Shown here: in pieces, positions 1 through 8,939 of the stretch | How the letters are laid out: the number at the start of each line of letters is the position of its first letter | Position numbering within the stretch: the stretch's first letter is position 1 | Origin: Burkholderiales bacterium | GTDB taxonomy: Bacteria > Pseudomonadota > Gammaproteobacteria > Burkholderiales > Burkholderiaceae_E | Direction: 5' to 3' | NCBI GenBank assembly: GCA_027487815.1 | Contig: JAIYCW010000017.1 | Coordinates: 1 to 64,000, forward strand | Length of the DNA: 64,000 nucleotides | Translations under genes and position numbers: made by a program | The notes under the pieces: generated by a model | Database searches by the model: none | Seen by the model: the letters and a program-made list of their open reading frames with translations, nothing else | What the model was told of the DNA's origin: nothing

Positions 1-1989
1 CCCATCGATAAAATTTACGGCAACGTCGCGGGCCTGGCTGAAGGTGTTCCCTTCCATCCGGATGACCAGGGAGTGATTGCGCGCAGCATGCGCTGGACCA
101 TGCTCAAGGTGATGCGCGAGATGGGGTTCATGATGACGGGCGGCTCGGCCAGCATCAAGGATCTGTGGATCCCGCTGCGAGAAGCAGCCGCAATGACCCG
201 CGCCAGTCTTGTCAACGCAGTGGCCAAGCACTGGAGCGTATCGGCCAGTGAAATCAAGGTCGAGCAAGGCGTGTTTAGTCATGCAAGCGGCAAGAGCCTG
301 CCCCTGGGCGAGGTGATCAAACAGCTGGGCAGCAAGATCGAGCCTGCCAGTACCTATGCGCTCAAAGATCCTGCGCAGTTCAAGGTTATCGGCAAGCCAA
401 TCCCACGCGTGGATTCCGCGGCGAAGGTGAATGCCACTGCAGGATTCAGCATTGATACGGTGCTGCCCGGCATGCTTTATGCCGCTTTAAAGATGTCGCC
501 TACCCTTGGGGGCGTCGTGGCGAGCATCGATAGCAGCGCAGCGGATAAGATGCCCGGGGTCAAGAAAGTAGTGCGCTTTGATGCGCCTGCCAATAGCAGC
601 GGCGGCATTGCCGTGATTGCCGAGCACTACTGGCAGGCCCGAAAGGCCCTGGAAGCGGTCAAAGTGCAATGGACCCCCGGCCCGATGGCCAGCCTTTCCA
701 GCGAACAAGTGCTGGCAACGTTGGCCGCAGCGACTGAAAAGGAAGAAGGTTTCGGCTTTTACAAAACCGGTGATCTTGAAGCCGCGCTCAAGGGCGCAAG
801 CAAAACCCTCAAGGCGCAATACAGCGCGCCCTACCTGGCCCACGCACCGCTTGAGCCGATGAACTGCACCATTGAGTTCAAGGATAAGAAAGCGATCGTT
901 TGGGCAGGAACCCAGGTGCCCGACTTCGCCCGCAACGCTTGCGCCAAGGCCCTCGGCATTGAAGCGCAGGATGTGCAGGTGAATGTGAGTTATCTGGGTG
1001 GAGGCTTTGGCCGTCGCCTGGAAACCGACGTCATCAGTATTGCGGCGAGTATTGCGGGCCAACTTCCTGGCCAACCGATCCAGACCATCTGGAGCCGCGA
1101 GGAAGACATGCGGCATGACTTTTATCGCCCAGCGGCCTCCTCTCGTTTTGAAGCAGGCTTTGATGGATCGAATCAACTGGTGGGATGGCGCAATGTCTCG
1201 GCTGGCCAAAACATCGTGCCGCAATACATGATGCGCAATGCTGGTCTGCCTGCCGCTGGCCCGGATAAAACGAGCTCTGAAGGAGCCTTCGACCAGGCCT
1301 ATGAATTTCCGAATGCTCGGGTAGGTCATGTGGCTGTCGACCTGCCGACTCCCATCGGGTTTTGGCGTGCAGTGGGGCATTCGCATCAGGCCTTTTTCAA
1401 AGAATGCTTCATCGATGAATGCGCCACTCAAGTGCAGCGCGATCCTCTTGAGTTCCGGCTATCGCTGCTCAAGAATCACCCGCGCCATCGCGCCGTGCTT
1501 GAGCTGGCGGCCAGTAAAGCTGGCTGGGGTCGCCCCCTTCCCGCAACCAAAGACGGCCAGCCTCAAGCCCGGGGCATTGCCCTGCATGAATCCTTTGGAA
1601 GCATCGTGGCTCAGGTGGCCGAGGTCTCCTTGAGCAAAGACTCGACGATCCGGGTGCATCGTGTGGTCTGTGCGGTTGATTGCGGGCTCGCGGTGAATCC
1701 GCAGTTGATTGCGCAGCAAGTGGAGTCATCCGTGGTGTTTGGCTTAAGCGCGGCGTTTTATGGCCGGATTGATATCAAGGCTGGCGTAGTAGCACAGGGC
1801 AACTTCCATGAATACCAGGCGCTACGCCTGCCAGATTCACCCGCAGTAGAGACGCATATCATCGCGAGCACCCGCCCGCCTGAAGGGATTGGTGAGCCTG
1901 CCCTGCCACCCATCGCACCTGCCGTGGCCAACGCAGTGTTTGTGTTGAGCGGCAAGCGCTTGCGCACGCTGCCATTGACCCTCGCCTGA
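1..1989 (+). CDS. iorB: Isoquinoline 1-oxidoreductase-like molybdopterin subunit (IorB), 5' end missing
   Basis: Large molybdopterin-binding subunit of a xanthine-dehydrogenase-family hydroxylase of the two-subunit isoquinoline 1-oxidoreductase/aldehyde dehydrogenase type. The frame is open from base 1, so the GTG at 73 is an internal codon and the gene begins outside the window; 662 residues are visible of roughly 740 usual for the family. Seen: the glycine-rich cofactor motif GGGFGRRLE near 1000-1025, the segment RAVGHSHQAFFKECFIDE near 1360-1420, and a C-terminal GIGEPALPPIAPAVANAV. The next gene encodes the matching iron-sulfur subunit. Substrate cannot be told from sequence; many relatives oxidise N-heterocycles or aldehydes. 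The beta gene comes before the alpha gene here, the reverse of the common order. Confidence 0.88.
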   Translation, partial: PIDKIYGNVAGLAEGVPFHPDDQGVIARSMRWTMLKVMREMGFMMTGGSASIKDLWIPLREAAAMTRASLVNAVAKHWSVSASEIKVEQGVFSHASGKSLPLGEVIKQLGSKIEPASTYALKDPAQFKVIGKPIPRVDSAAKVNATAGFSIDTVLPGMLYAALKMSPTLGGVVASIDSSAADKMPGVKKVVRFDAPANSSGGIAVIAEHYWQARKALEAVKVQWTPGPMASLSSEQVLATLAAATEKEEGFGFYKTGDLEAALKGASKTLKAQYSAPYLAHAPLEPMNCTIEFKDKKAIVWAGTQVPDFARNACAKALGIEAQDVQVNVSYLGGGFGRRLETDVISIAASIAGQLPGQPIQTIWSREEDMRHDFYRPAASSRFEAGFDGSNQLVGWRNVSAGQNIVPQYMMRNAGLPAAGPDKTSSEGAFDQAYEFPNARVGHVAVDLPTPIGFWRAVGHSHQAFFKECFIDECATQVQRDPLEFRLSLLKNHPRHRAVLELAASKAGWGRPLPATKDGQPQARGIALHESFGSIVAQVAEVSLSKDSTIRVHRVVCAVDCGLAVNPQLIAQQVESSVVFGLSAAFYGRIDIKAGVVAQGNFHEYQALRLPDSPAVETHIIASTRPPEGIGEPALPPIAPAVANAVFVLSGKRLRTLPLTLA

Positions 1990-2012
1990 TCCCAACACAT
2001 TCGGAAATCATC

Positions 2013-2474
2013 ATGAGCACCACCCTGAAAATCAACGGTAGCGTAAAGACCATCAACGCGGCTGACGATACGCCCATGCTTTGGGTCTTGCGCGACGAGC
2101 TAAAAATGACTGGCACCAAATTCGGCTGCGGCATGGCCCTATGCGGCGCTTGCACGATTCATGTTGAGGGTCAGCCCACTCGATCCTGCGTCACTCCACT
2201 TGCCGCGGTCGCTGGCAAATCCGTCACCACGATTGAAGGCGCAAGCGGTGCTGCGGTAGAGGCGGTCAAGAAGGCCTGGATTGCTTTGGATGTTGTGCAA
2301 TGCGGCTATTGCCAGCCTGGCCAAATCATGGCCGCTGCTGCCCTGCTAGCCAGCAACCCCAACCCCAGCGATGACCAAGTGGACGCTGCGATGGCGGGCA
2401 ATTTATGTCGGTGCGGCACCTACCCCAGGATTCGTGCGGCAGTGCGCTCGGCATCGCAAGCGCTCAAGGCCTAA
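2013..2474 (+). CDS. iorA: Isoquinoline 1-oxidoreductase-like [2Fe-2S] subunit (IorA)
   Basis: Small electron-transfer subunit (153 aa) that passes electrons from the molybdenum site of the upstream partner through two [2Fe-2S] clusters. Seen: a plant-ferredoxin-type N-terminal cluster site GCGMALCGACTIH with a following cysteine (TRSC), then the C-terminal four-helix [2Fe-2S] domain with CGYCQPGQ and CRCGTYPRI. This is the full family arrangement and usual length. It starts 23 bp after the IorB stop, so the two are almost certainly co-transcribed. No cytochrome c subunit gene, sometimes found with such enzymes, follows; the next gene is an unrelated transporter component. Confidence 0.93.
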   Translation: MSTTLKINGSVKTINAADDTPMLWVLRDELKMTGTKFGCGMALCGACTIHVEGQPTRSCVTPLAAVAGKSVTTIEGASGAAVEAVKKAWIALDVVQCGYCQPGQIMAAAALLASNPNPSDDQVDAAMAGNLCRCGTYPRIRAAVRSASQALKA

Positions 2475-2545
2475 GCTCAAGGTTTGAGACTCACACCTTG
2501 TGCGCCGCAGCACTACCTCCACCGATTCACCGGTACCATGCAAGG

Positions 2546-2574
2546 CCGTCACATATCTGTCATCTCAACGTAAA
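2546..2574 (+). promoter_or_regulatory. Pho box (PhoB-binding site) upstream of ugpB
   Basis: Two seven-base units CCGTCAC (2546-2552) and CTGTCAT (2557-2563) are separated by four bases, the exact geometry of a PhoB box (CTGTCAT-N4-CTGTCAT), with a weaker third unit ACGTAAA at 2568-2574 in the same 11-bp register. It lies about 50-75 bp before the ugpB start. In E. coli ugp is a Pho regulon member, so phosphate-starvation control is a good inference. No clear -35 is present, as expected where PhoB replaces it. Confidence 0.75.
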
Positions 2575-2619
2575 AGAATGGCGGCTTTTGTAGTCAACCT
2601 TGTCTCCGGGAGATCGACC

Positions 2620-3975
2620 ATGCGTGCGCCTTCTGCACCCCTCAACAAGCTTCTCGCCAGCCTCACTGCCGCCTTCGCCATCGGCGCGACAGCATTGCCT
2701 GCCCAAGCGCAGCAACGCACCGAAATCCAGATGTGGATGGGCCTGACCGGGCAAGGCGGCGAACTCCTGACCAAGTACGCCAACGAATTTAACGCCTCGC
2801 AAAACGAGTTCCGCGTTACTGCAACCTTTAAGGGCCAATATCCTGAGCAACGCGCCGCTGCGGTAGCCGCGTATCGTGCAGGCAATCCTCCTCACATCAT
2901 GCAGATGTTTGATGCCGGCTCGGGCGACATGACAGCGGCCAAAGGCGCAGTCGTACCCGTTAGCGAAGTCTTCAAAAAGGCCAATCTGCAATTCAATCCT
3001 GCAGACTTCATTGCGCCAGCGCGTGGCTATTACAGCTTGCCCAATGGCGACATGCTGTCGATGCCGTTTAACGTCTCCACGTCGGTGATGTTTTACAACA
3101 AGGATGCTTTCAAGCGCGCAGGATTGGATGCTGAGAAGCCGCCTACCACCTGGCCTGAGTTGATCAAGGTAGCCAAGACACTGCGTGAGAAAAATGCCTC
3201 GGCCTGCGGCTTCACCACCACCTGGCTCGCCTGGATCATGCTTGAGCAGTTCAGCGCTCGCCATAATCTGCCACTGGGCACCAACAACAATGGCAAGGCC
3301 GGCCCCGGCGCCTCGCTCGAGCTCAACACTGCATTGAATCAGCGCATGGTGCAAACCCTGGTGGATCTGCAAAAAGACAAGAGCTTTGATTACGGTGGTC
3401 GCTCCAACGATGCCGCAGCCAAGTTCATCAGCGGTGAGTGCGCGATTTTGTTGCAATCCTCAGGTGGCCTGGGCGCAATCGCTCGCGATGCCAAGTTCCA
3501 GTTTGGCACCGGAGCCCTGCCCTATTGGCCTGATGCGGCCAAAGATGGCAAGCCTTTCGCCAGCACCATTGGTGGCGCCTCACTCTGGGTTTTTAACGCG
3601 CCCAATCGCACTGCCAATGAGTATCGTGGCGTAGCGTTGTTCTTGAACTATTTGAAGTCCACCCCGGTAATGACCGACTGGGCCAAAGCCACCGGCTTTT
3701 TGCCAGCCACCAATGCGGCCTTCAAATCGATGCAAGACGAAGGCTTCTTCAGCAAAAACCCCGGGCGTGATGTTCCGGTGTTGCAGTTGATCAATGGCCG
3801 TCAGGGCGATCACACCGGTGGCTATCGTTTTGGCCGCTGGGTTGAGATTCGTGATGTCTACCATGAAGAAGTGGAAAAAGCGCTCCAGGGCAAGCAGACC
3901 CCGGCAGAGGCCTTGCATAACACCCAGCGTCGCGGCACAGCGCTGTTGCGTGCCTTTGATCGCTCGGCAAGCTAG
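2620..3975 (+). CDS. ugpB: sn-Glycerol-3-phosphate ABC transporter, periplasmic binding protein UgpB
   Basis: Periplasmic solute-binding protein (451 aa) of the glycerol-3-phosphate/glycerophosphodiester importer. The frame is open from 2500, but the ATG at 2620 is chosen because it directly opens a Sec signal peptide (basic MRAPSAPLNK, hydrophobic core, AQA-Q cleavage site) and has a GGGAG ribosome site 7 bp upstream. The mature protein aligns by eye with E. coli UgpB along its whole length: WMGLTGQGGE, YRAGNPPHIMQMFD, SMPFNVSTSVMFYNKDAF, TIGGASLWVF and LLRAFDRS near the end. First gene of ugpBAEC; preceded by a Pho box and followed by a strong hairpin that probably favours high binding-protein yield. 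Confidence 0.94.
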   Translation: MRAPSAPLNKLLASLTAAFAIGATALPAQAQQRTEIQMWMGLTGQGGELLTKYANEFNASQNEFRVTATFKGQYPEQRAAAVAAYRAGNPPHIMQMFDAGSGDMTAAKGAVVPVSEVFKKANLQFNPADFIAPARGYYSLPNGDMLSMPFNVSTSVMFYNKDAFKRAGLDAEKPPTTWPELIKVAKTLREKNASACGFTTTWLAWIMLEQFSARHNLPLGTNNNGKAGPGASLELNTALNQRMVQTLVDLQKDKSFDYGGRSNDAAAKFISGECAILLQSSGGLGAIARDAKFQFGTGALPYWPDAAKDGKPFASTIGGASLWVFNAPNRTANEYRGVALFLNYLKSTPVMTDWAKATGFLPATNAAFKSMQDEGFFSKNPGRDVPVLQLINGRQGDHTGGYRFGRWVEIRDVYHEEVEKALQGKQTPAEALHNTQRRGTALLRAFDRSAS

Positions 3976-4026
3976 GCACTAAGCCACGATCAAACAAGCC
4001 CACAAGCTTGATGCCCTACTGGCTGC

Positions 4027-4059
4027 GTGCCGTGTGCGAACCCCCGTTCGCCACGGCAC
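4027..4059 (+). terminator. Intercistronic hairpin between ugpB and ugpA
   Basis: Nearly perfect inverted repeat: GTGCCGTG (4027-4034), a bulged T, GCGAAC (4036-4041), loop CCCC, then GTTCGC (4046-4051) and CACGGCAC (4052-4059), 14 paired bases in all. No uninterrupted T-run follows (ATTCTCTTT), so it reads as a partial terminator or an mRNA 3'-end stabiliser, common after binding-protein genes of ABC operons, rather than a full stop. Confidence 0.75.
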
Positions 4060-4079
4060 ATTCTCTTTCAAGACCCTAG

Positions 4080-4958
4080 ATGCAACAGGTCGTCTTCAAA
4101 CACAAGTTTCTGCCCTATTGGCTGCTCGCGCCGCAGATGGCGGTCACGCTTGTGTTTTTCTTCTGGCCTGCAGGCCAGGCGCTTTTTATGTCGGTGCTTG
4201 AGCAAGATGCGTTTGGCACCCAGGTGCGCTATGTGGGCCTGAAGAATTTCGAGATGGTGCTGAGCGACCCCGAGTATCTGGATTCGGTATGGCGCACTTT
4301 GTATTTCTCCGCCGCCGTCACCGTGCTTGCCTTGGTGCCCGCACTGATCCTCGCAGTGATGGCTGATCGTGTGGTGCGGCTCGCCACGGCTTACAAAACA
4401 GCACTCATCATTCCCTATGCGATTGCGCCTGCGGTGGCCGGTGTGCTTTGGCTCTTTTTGTTCAACCCGGCCACCGGCACGATAGCCTGGGTGCTCAAAC
4501 AATTGGGTGTCGATTGGAACCCCGTGCTTAACGGCACCCACGCGATGATCCTCGTCATCATCGCCTCGGCCTGGAAGCAAATCGCGTACAACTTTTTATT
4601 CTTCCTCGCAGCATTGCAATCGATCCCCAAGTCGCTGCTCGAAGCCGCAGCCATTGATGGTGCCAACGAATCGCGGCGCTTTTGGACCATCGTCTTTCCC
4701 TTGCTGTCCCCCACCACATTCTTCCTGCTGGTGGTCAATGCCACCTATGCGTTTTTCGAAACCTTCAGCGTGATTCATGCGGTCACCTCAGGTGGGCCAG
4801 CCAAAGCCACCGAGATCCTGGTTTATAAGGTCTATTACGACGGCATCATCGCGCTCGACCTCGGCTCATCCAGCGCCCAATCAGTGATCCTGATGGTGAT
4901 CGTGATCGGGCTGACCGCGATCCAGTTCAAGTATGTTGAGCGCAAGGTGCATTACTGA
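4080..4958 (+). CDS. ugpA: Glycerol-3-phosphate ABC transporter permease UgpA
   Basis: Inner-membrane permease (292 aa), one half of the UgpAE channel. Seen: N-terminal transmembrane start [18 protein letters not shown], several further hydrophobic segments, and the ABC-permease EAA loop in the form [20 protein letters not shown], which docks on the ATPase UgpC. Length fits UgpA (about 295 aa). The ATG at 4080 lies just after the hairpin region; its ribosome site is weak, perhaps reflecting lower expression than ugpB. ugpE follows after 2 bp, so coupling is likely. Confidence 0.93.
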   Translation: MQQVVFKHKFLPYWLLAPQMAVTLVFFFWPAGQALFMSVLEQDAFGTQVRYVGLKNFEMVLSDPEYLDSVWRTLYFSAAVTVLALVPALILAVMADRVVRLATAYKTALIIPYAIAPAVAGVLWLFLFNPATGTIAWVLKQLGVDWNPVLNGTHAMILVIIASAWKQIAYNFLFFLAALQSIPKSLLEAAAIDGANESRRFWTIVFPLLSPTTFFLLVVNATYAFFETFSVIHAVTSGGPAKATEILVYKVYYDGIIALDLGSSSAQSVILMVIVIGLTAIQFKYVERKVHY

Positions 4959-4960
4959 TC

Positions 4961-5803
4961 ATGATCAACGAACGCTCCAATTGGCTGGCGCATGTGATTC
5001 TGTGGTTTGGCGTGCTGGTCGTGGCCTTCCCGCTCTACCTCACCTTCGTCGCCTCCACACTCACCAATCAGGAACTGGCCCAGGCACCGATGCCCATGCT
5101 GCCAGGTGGTGAGGGCCTGAATAATTACACCACTGCGCTCGTCAAAGGCTCGGGCAACAAGCTTTCGCCCCCAGTGGCTACCATGCTGCAAAACAGCCTG
5201 GTGATGGCATTGGTGATCACCTTTGGCAAGATCGTGGTGTCGATCCTCTCAGCCTATGCGGTGGTGTTCTTTCGCTTCCCCGGGCGCATGATTTTCTTCT
5301 GGATGATCTTCATCACGCTCATGCTGCCGGTTGAGGTGCGCATCCTGCCGACCTATGAAGTGGTGTCAGATATGGGGCTCATCAACACCTTCACCGGCAT
5401 CACCTTGCCGCTGATTGCCTCAGCCACGGCCACCCTGCTTTTCCGGCAGTTTTTTCTCACCATTCCCTCGGAGTATGTCGAGGCGGCCAAGATGGATGGC
5501 GCCGGGCCCATGCGATTTCTTTGGGATGTGTTGCTGCCGCTCTCCCGCACCAACATCGCCGCGCTCTTTGTGATTCTCTTCATCTACGGCTGGAATCAAT
5601 ATCTCTGGCCGCTCCTCATCACCACCGACAAATCACTCGACACCATCGTGCTGGGGATCAAGAAAATGATCGGCAGCTCAGACACCCTCACCGACTGGAA
5701 TGTGGTGATGTCCACCACCATGCTCGCGCTTTTGCCCCCGGTGATTGTGGTGGTGCTGATGCAGCGCTGGTTCGTCAAGGGCCTGGTGGATTCGGAGAAA
5801 TAA
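4961..5803 (+). CDS. ugpE: Glycerol-3-phosphate ABC transporter permease UgpE
   Basis: Second permease subunit (280 aa; E. coli UgpE is 281). Begins with a membrane segment ([20 protein letters not shown]) and carries the EAA loop [20 protein letters not shown] near its centre, followed by the conserved [12 protein letters not shown] segment typical of UgpE/MalG-type permeases. Its stop codon overlaps the ugpC start in TAATG. Together with UgpA it forms the glycerol-3-phosphate path through the inner membrane. Confidence 0.93.
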   Translation: MINERSNWLAHVILWFGVLVVAFPLYLTFVASTLTNQELAQAPMPMLPGGEGLNNYTTALVKGSGNKLSPPVATMLQNSLVMALVITFGKIVVSILSAYAVVFFRFPGRMIFFWMIFITLMLPVEVRILPTYEVVSDMGLINTFTGITLPLIASATATLLFRQFFLTIPSEYVEAAKMDGAGPMRFLWDVLLPLSRTNIAALFVILFIYGWNQYLWPLLITTDKSLDTIVLGIKKMIGSSDTLTDWNVVMSTTMLALLPPVIVVVLMQRWFVKGLVDSEK

Positions 5804-6834
5804 TGGCATCGATCCGGTTAAGCAATATCGTCAAGCGTTATGGATTTGGAGCCAAAGCCAATCAGGTGATTCATGGCGTCAGCGCCGAGATCAATGATGG
5901 CGAATTTGTTGTGATTGTTGGGCCCTCTGGCTGCGGCAAATCCACCTTGCTGCGGATGGTAGCGGGCCTGGAAGCCATCACTGAGGGCGAGATATCGATT
6001 GGCGGCAAGGTTGTGAACAAGATTGAGCCAGCGCAACGCGATATCGCGATGGTGTTTCAGAACTACGCCCTCTATCCCCATATGAGCGTGTTTGAAAACA
6101 TGGCCTATGGTCTGAAGATCGCCAAAGTGCCGCCGGATCAAATCCGCGCGCGGGTGGATAAAGCGGCCAAGATTCTTGAACTTGGTGCGCTGCTCGAACG
6201 CCGCCCAGGCCAGCTCTCAGGCGGGCAGCGTCAGCGTGTTGCGATGGGCCGCGCCATTGTGCGCGAGCCGCAAGCGTTTCTCTTTGATGAGCCGCTGTCC
6301 AACCTTGATGCCAAGCTGCGCGTGCAAACCCGGCTTGAAATCCAGAAGCTGCATCGCGATCTGGGCATCACTTCGCTCTTCGTCACCCATGATCAAGTGG
6401 AGGCCATGACGCTGGCCCAGCGCATGATCGTGATGAATGCCGGGCACATCGAGCAAATGGGCACTCCCGAGGAAGTCTATGCCAAGCCCGCGAGCACCTT
6501 TGTAGCGAGCTTCATCGGCTCGCCGCCGATGAACCTGCTCAAGCATGCATCACTAGCCAAGCCCGGCCAGATTCTCGGCATCCGCCCCGAGCATCTGCGT
6601 ATTGTTTCCGGCTCCTCAGATGCATGGCAGGTGCAGGTCGAGTCCATAGAAATGCTGGGTGCAGAACGCCTGCTTTACACCCGCTTAAATGACGAGAGCC
6701 TGATCGTGCGGATTGATGAAGCGGATCGGGTGCCAGCGATTGGGGACCGTATCGAAGTGGTGCCGCGCCCTGATCGCCTGCATTACTTCGATGCCACCTC
6801 GGGCAAACGCACCCCCGATGAGCGAAAGGTCTAG
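5803..6834 (+). CDS. ugpC: Glycerol-3-phosphate ABC transporter ATPase UgpC
   Basis: ATP-hydrolysing subunit (343 aa; family about 355). The open frame reaches back to 5521, but the real start is the ATG at 5803 inside TAATG, giving [14 protein letters not shown]. Seen: Walker [10 protein letters not shown] (about 40-48), Q-loop [13 protein letters not shown], signature [14 protein letters not shown] (about 138), Walker [14 protein letters not shown], switch His in [10 protein letters not shown], and a C-terminal TOBE/MOP-type regulatory domain with GIRPEHLRI. The order ugpBAEC matches E. coli without ugpQ. Its stop meets the stop of the opposing MFS gene in a shared CTAG palindrome. Confidence 0.94.
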   Translation: MASIRLSNIVKRYGFGAKANQVIHGVSAEINDGEFVVIVGPSGCGKSTLLRMVAGLEAITEGEISIGGKVVNKIEPAQRDIAMVFQNYALYPHMSVFENMAYGLKIAKVPPDQIRARVDKAAKILELGALLERRPGQLSGGQRQRVAMGRAIVREPQAFLFDEPLSNLDAKLRVQTRLEIQKLHRDLGITSLFVTHDQVEAMTLAQRMIVMNAGHIEQMGTPEEVYAKPASTFVASFIGSPPMNLLKHASLAKPGQILGIRPEHLRIVSGSSDAWQVQVESIEMLGAERLLYTRLNDESLIVRIDEADRVPAIGDRIEVVPRPDRLHYFDATSGKRTPDERKV

Positions 6835-7994
6835 CGCTCTTCGGGCAAAAACAAAACTGCGCTTAGCGTCACCAGCGCAATCACCGCCATCGCAGTGAGT
6901 AAGGTCTGAAAGCCAGCGGCCTTCACCACTGGCCCAAGCAGCCACACCGCCAATGAACTGATCCCAAAAGACACCGCCAGCCGCACACCCGACACTCGCG
7001 AGCGCAAACGATCGTCGATATAACGCGCGATCATCGCATCGGTAAAGGGTATGGCACCAAAGATCAGGATCATGGTCAGGATCAGCAGGCCATAAAGCCA
7101 CCAGCCCTGGGCATAGGCCGCAACAAACAATACCGGCGCCTGCGCTACCAAAATCCATAGGAACAATCGCTTGATCGGATACCGATCAATCAGCCGGCCC
7201 ACGATCAACTGGCTAAATGACGCCACCACATACACGAGCGCTAACAACACACCGAGCCAGGCAGGATCGCTCACGATGCCACGAAAACGTTCTTCAAGCA
7301 GATGGCCGTTACCGTTGGTGGTGAAGTTAAAGAGCAAGCTCGCGGTGATCGCCGCAATGGTCATCACCAAAAATGCGCGAGCCATATCTGCGGGGCTTAG
7401 GCTGACCGGAGCCTTCTTCGAGCGCTTTGCGGGCGCCTCAGTCTCGCGAGGGCAGACCTTCGCAAACACCACCCCGCATGCAATCGCGATCACCCCCGGC
7501 ACAGCAAACGCCGCCCGCCATCCAACCCACTTGATCAGCAGGCCTGTGAGGATCGCCGCAGCGGCCACCCCAAGATTGCCTGCCAACCCATTCATGCCAA
7601 TCGTGGCACCCGGATTGCGGGCATTCTGGATCAGCATCGGAATGCCCACCGGATGGTAGATCGATGCAAACGCCCCGATCAAAGTGAGCGCCGCCGCAAG
7701 CTGCCAGGCGTTGGTCACTATCGCAGTCAGCAGCGAAGCAATGCCAATCCCAAAAAAGAAGGTCAGCATCATCTGCCGCCGACCCCAGCTATCGCCAAGC
7801 TTGCCAGCAGGCAGCGAGCCCACACCAAAAAGAAAGAATGCGCCCACACCATAAGGCATCAGATCTTCCCAACGCGAAAAGCCGAATTCACTGGCTATTG
7901 ATGCAACGGCGGTTGCAAAGATCAGCAGGAAAAGGTGATCCAAAGCGTGCGCTATATTGAGGAGGAGCTTTACTGCGCGGGGATGGTCGGTCAT
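6831..7994 (-). CDS. Major facilitator superfamily transporter, substrate unknown
   Basis: Twelve-helix type secondary transporter (387 aa). Seen: the MFS loop 2-3 motif in the form [13 protein letters not shown] near residues 63-76, repeated hydrophobic segments through the whole length, and a central cytoplasmic loop with basic residues ([14 protein letters not shown]). It converges on ugpC, sharing four bases at the stop codons, so it is not part of the ugp operon. The first helix region ([15 protein letters not shown]) recalls the fosmidomycin-resistance-type/YfcJ-like MFS groups, but this is too weak to name a substrate. It marks the core side of the left border of the accessory region. 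Confidence 0.8.
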   Translation of the reverse strand: MTDHPRAVKLLLNIAHALDHLFLLIFATAVASIASEFGFSRWEDLMPYGVGAFFLFGVGSLPAGKLGDSWGRRQMMLTFFFGIGIASLLTAIVTNAWQLAAALTLIGAFASIYHPVGIPMLIQNARNPGATIGMNGLAGNLGVAAAAILTGLLIKWVGWRAAFAVPGVIAIACGVVFAKVCPRETEAPAKRSKKAPVSLSPADMARAFLVMTIAAITASLLFNFTTNGNGHLLEERFRGIVSDPAWLGVLLALVYVVASFSQLIVGRLIDRYPIKRLFLWILVAQAPVLFVAAYAQGWWLYGLLILTMILIFGAIPFTDAMIARYIDDRLRSRVSGVRLAVSFGISSLAVWLLGPVVKAAGFQTLLTAMAVIALVTLSAVLFLPEER

Positions 7995-8007
7995 GGCCTA
8001 TCTCGCA

Positions 8008-8421
8008 TCACTCAGGTCTTAACACTGGTGGACTAATCGCCAAAGCCTTCACTCGTTTTGCGAATCGCCGATCATCAAAACTGGCGACATACCTGCAGGA
8101 TGAATAGCTTGCATGATGATATGCATCAGCAAAGTCTAAGCCTCGCTTACTATTGACCAGCGCAGTTTCAAAACTCGGTCGATCCTCGATTTGGGCATGC
8201 GGCAAACTCAGCAGGTGCTCAAACACTGCCCACACCTCACTGGCCTTGAATTCATAGTGACCACGCAAAACCCACTCAAGCTCAAGCACCACGGTTTTGG
8301 CAATGCATAGCGGCTCACCCGAGTCGATCAATTCGCGAGCAAGCGCTGATTGCTGAACGGTTTTGGCATCCTCAGAAGCCACGTAATAACAGGCGAGGAT
8401 ATTCGTATCCAGGCCAATCAT
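8008..8421 (-). CDS. vapC: PIN-domain ribonuclease toxin (VapC type)
   Basis: PIN-domain protein (137 aa), typical toxin half of a VapBC pair; such enzymes cleave tRNA or rRNA using Mg ions held by a cluster of acidic residues. Seen: D5 in MIGLDTN, glutamates at about 47/49 in VLELEWVL, D96 and D99 in LDFADAYH, and D116/D117 in SFDDRRF, so all four acidic positions are present and the toxin looks intact. The start overlaps the antitoxin stop in ATGA, giving translational coupling. Target RNA unknown. Confidence 0.9.
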   Translation of the reverse strand: MIGLDTNILACYYVASEDAKTVQQSALARELIDSGEPLCIAKTVVLELEWVLRGHYEFKASEVWAVFEHLLSLPHAQIEDRPSFETALVNSKRGLDFADAYHHASYSSCRYVASFDDRRFAKRVKALAISPPVLRPE

Positions 8422-8657
8422 TTTTTCTTCTTCAGAAGACTCGCAGCATCAAAGTCGACGGGCACAGGGGCTTTGTTACTTCGCAGCATGCCAAAGCCCG
8501 ACTTGAAGGGCTCAGCAGATCGCCCCTTCACTTTGAGTTCCACCCGACTATCAACTACCGTGAATTCGACCATCGTGCCCTGCTTAATCCCCAAACGATC
8601 ACGGATCGCTTTTGGGATGGTCACCTGGCCTTTACTGGTTACCGAAGTAGCTTCCAT
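8418..8657 (-). CDS. vapB: AbrB/SpoVT-fold antitoxin (VapB type)
   Basis: Antitoxin (79 aa) of the PIN pair. Seen: N-terminal swapped-hairpin AbrB DNA-binding domain TSVTSKGQVTIPKAIRDRLG followed by GTMVEFTVVDSRVELKVKG; the C-terminal tail with DFDAASLLKKKK is the expected toxin-binding part. VapB proteins of this fold repress their own operon, and a direct repeat just upstream (8685-8702) could be the operator. Overlaps vapC by 4 bp. Confidence 0.9.
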   Translation of the reverse strand: MEATSVTSKGQVTIPKAIRDRLGIKQGTMVEFTVVDSRVELKVKGRSAEPFKSGFGMLRSNKAPVPVDFDAASLLKKKK

Positions 8658-8684
8658 GAGGATTCCTCACTCAACAAAGAAAAT

Positions 8685-8702
8685 GTAATACTGAGTAATA
8701 CT
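8685..8702 (-). promoter_or_regulatory. Direct repeat upstream of vapBC, probable operator
   Basis: GTAATACT occurs twice (8685-8692 and 8695-8702) with a two-base gap, a period of ten bases or one helical turn, 28 bp upstream of the vapB start. Such spaced repeats suit a dimeric AbrB-type autorepressor. The remaining stretch to 8939 holds no gene I can support. Confidence 0.45.
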
Positions 8703-8939
8703 AGAGGTCAAGCCGCAAAAGTCAAGTATCTAATTCACCCGCAGTAGCAATTGTCATTCAGCAACTGTCTGTCAATGGCTATCAAATACGCAACTCACGC
8801 CGGTCGCGGTGTCAAAAGATTCCCTTGCCACTTAACATCAAGCCTATTGAGCACTCAAGAGGATATTCGCGATGGGGTATGTAATCGTATCTACACGATA
8901 CAGTTGATAAGTGCTGTCTCGGAAGACGTGGTTACTGGC

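Noticed and set aside
487-1431. Long minus-strand ORF opposite the IorB gene
   Set aside because: It lies fully antisense to a strongly recognised gene, has no family features, and its composition is that of a shadow frame.
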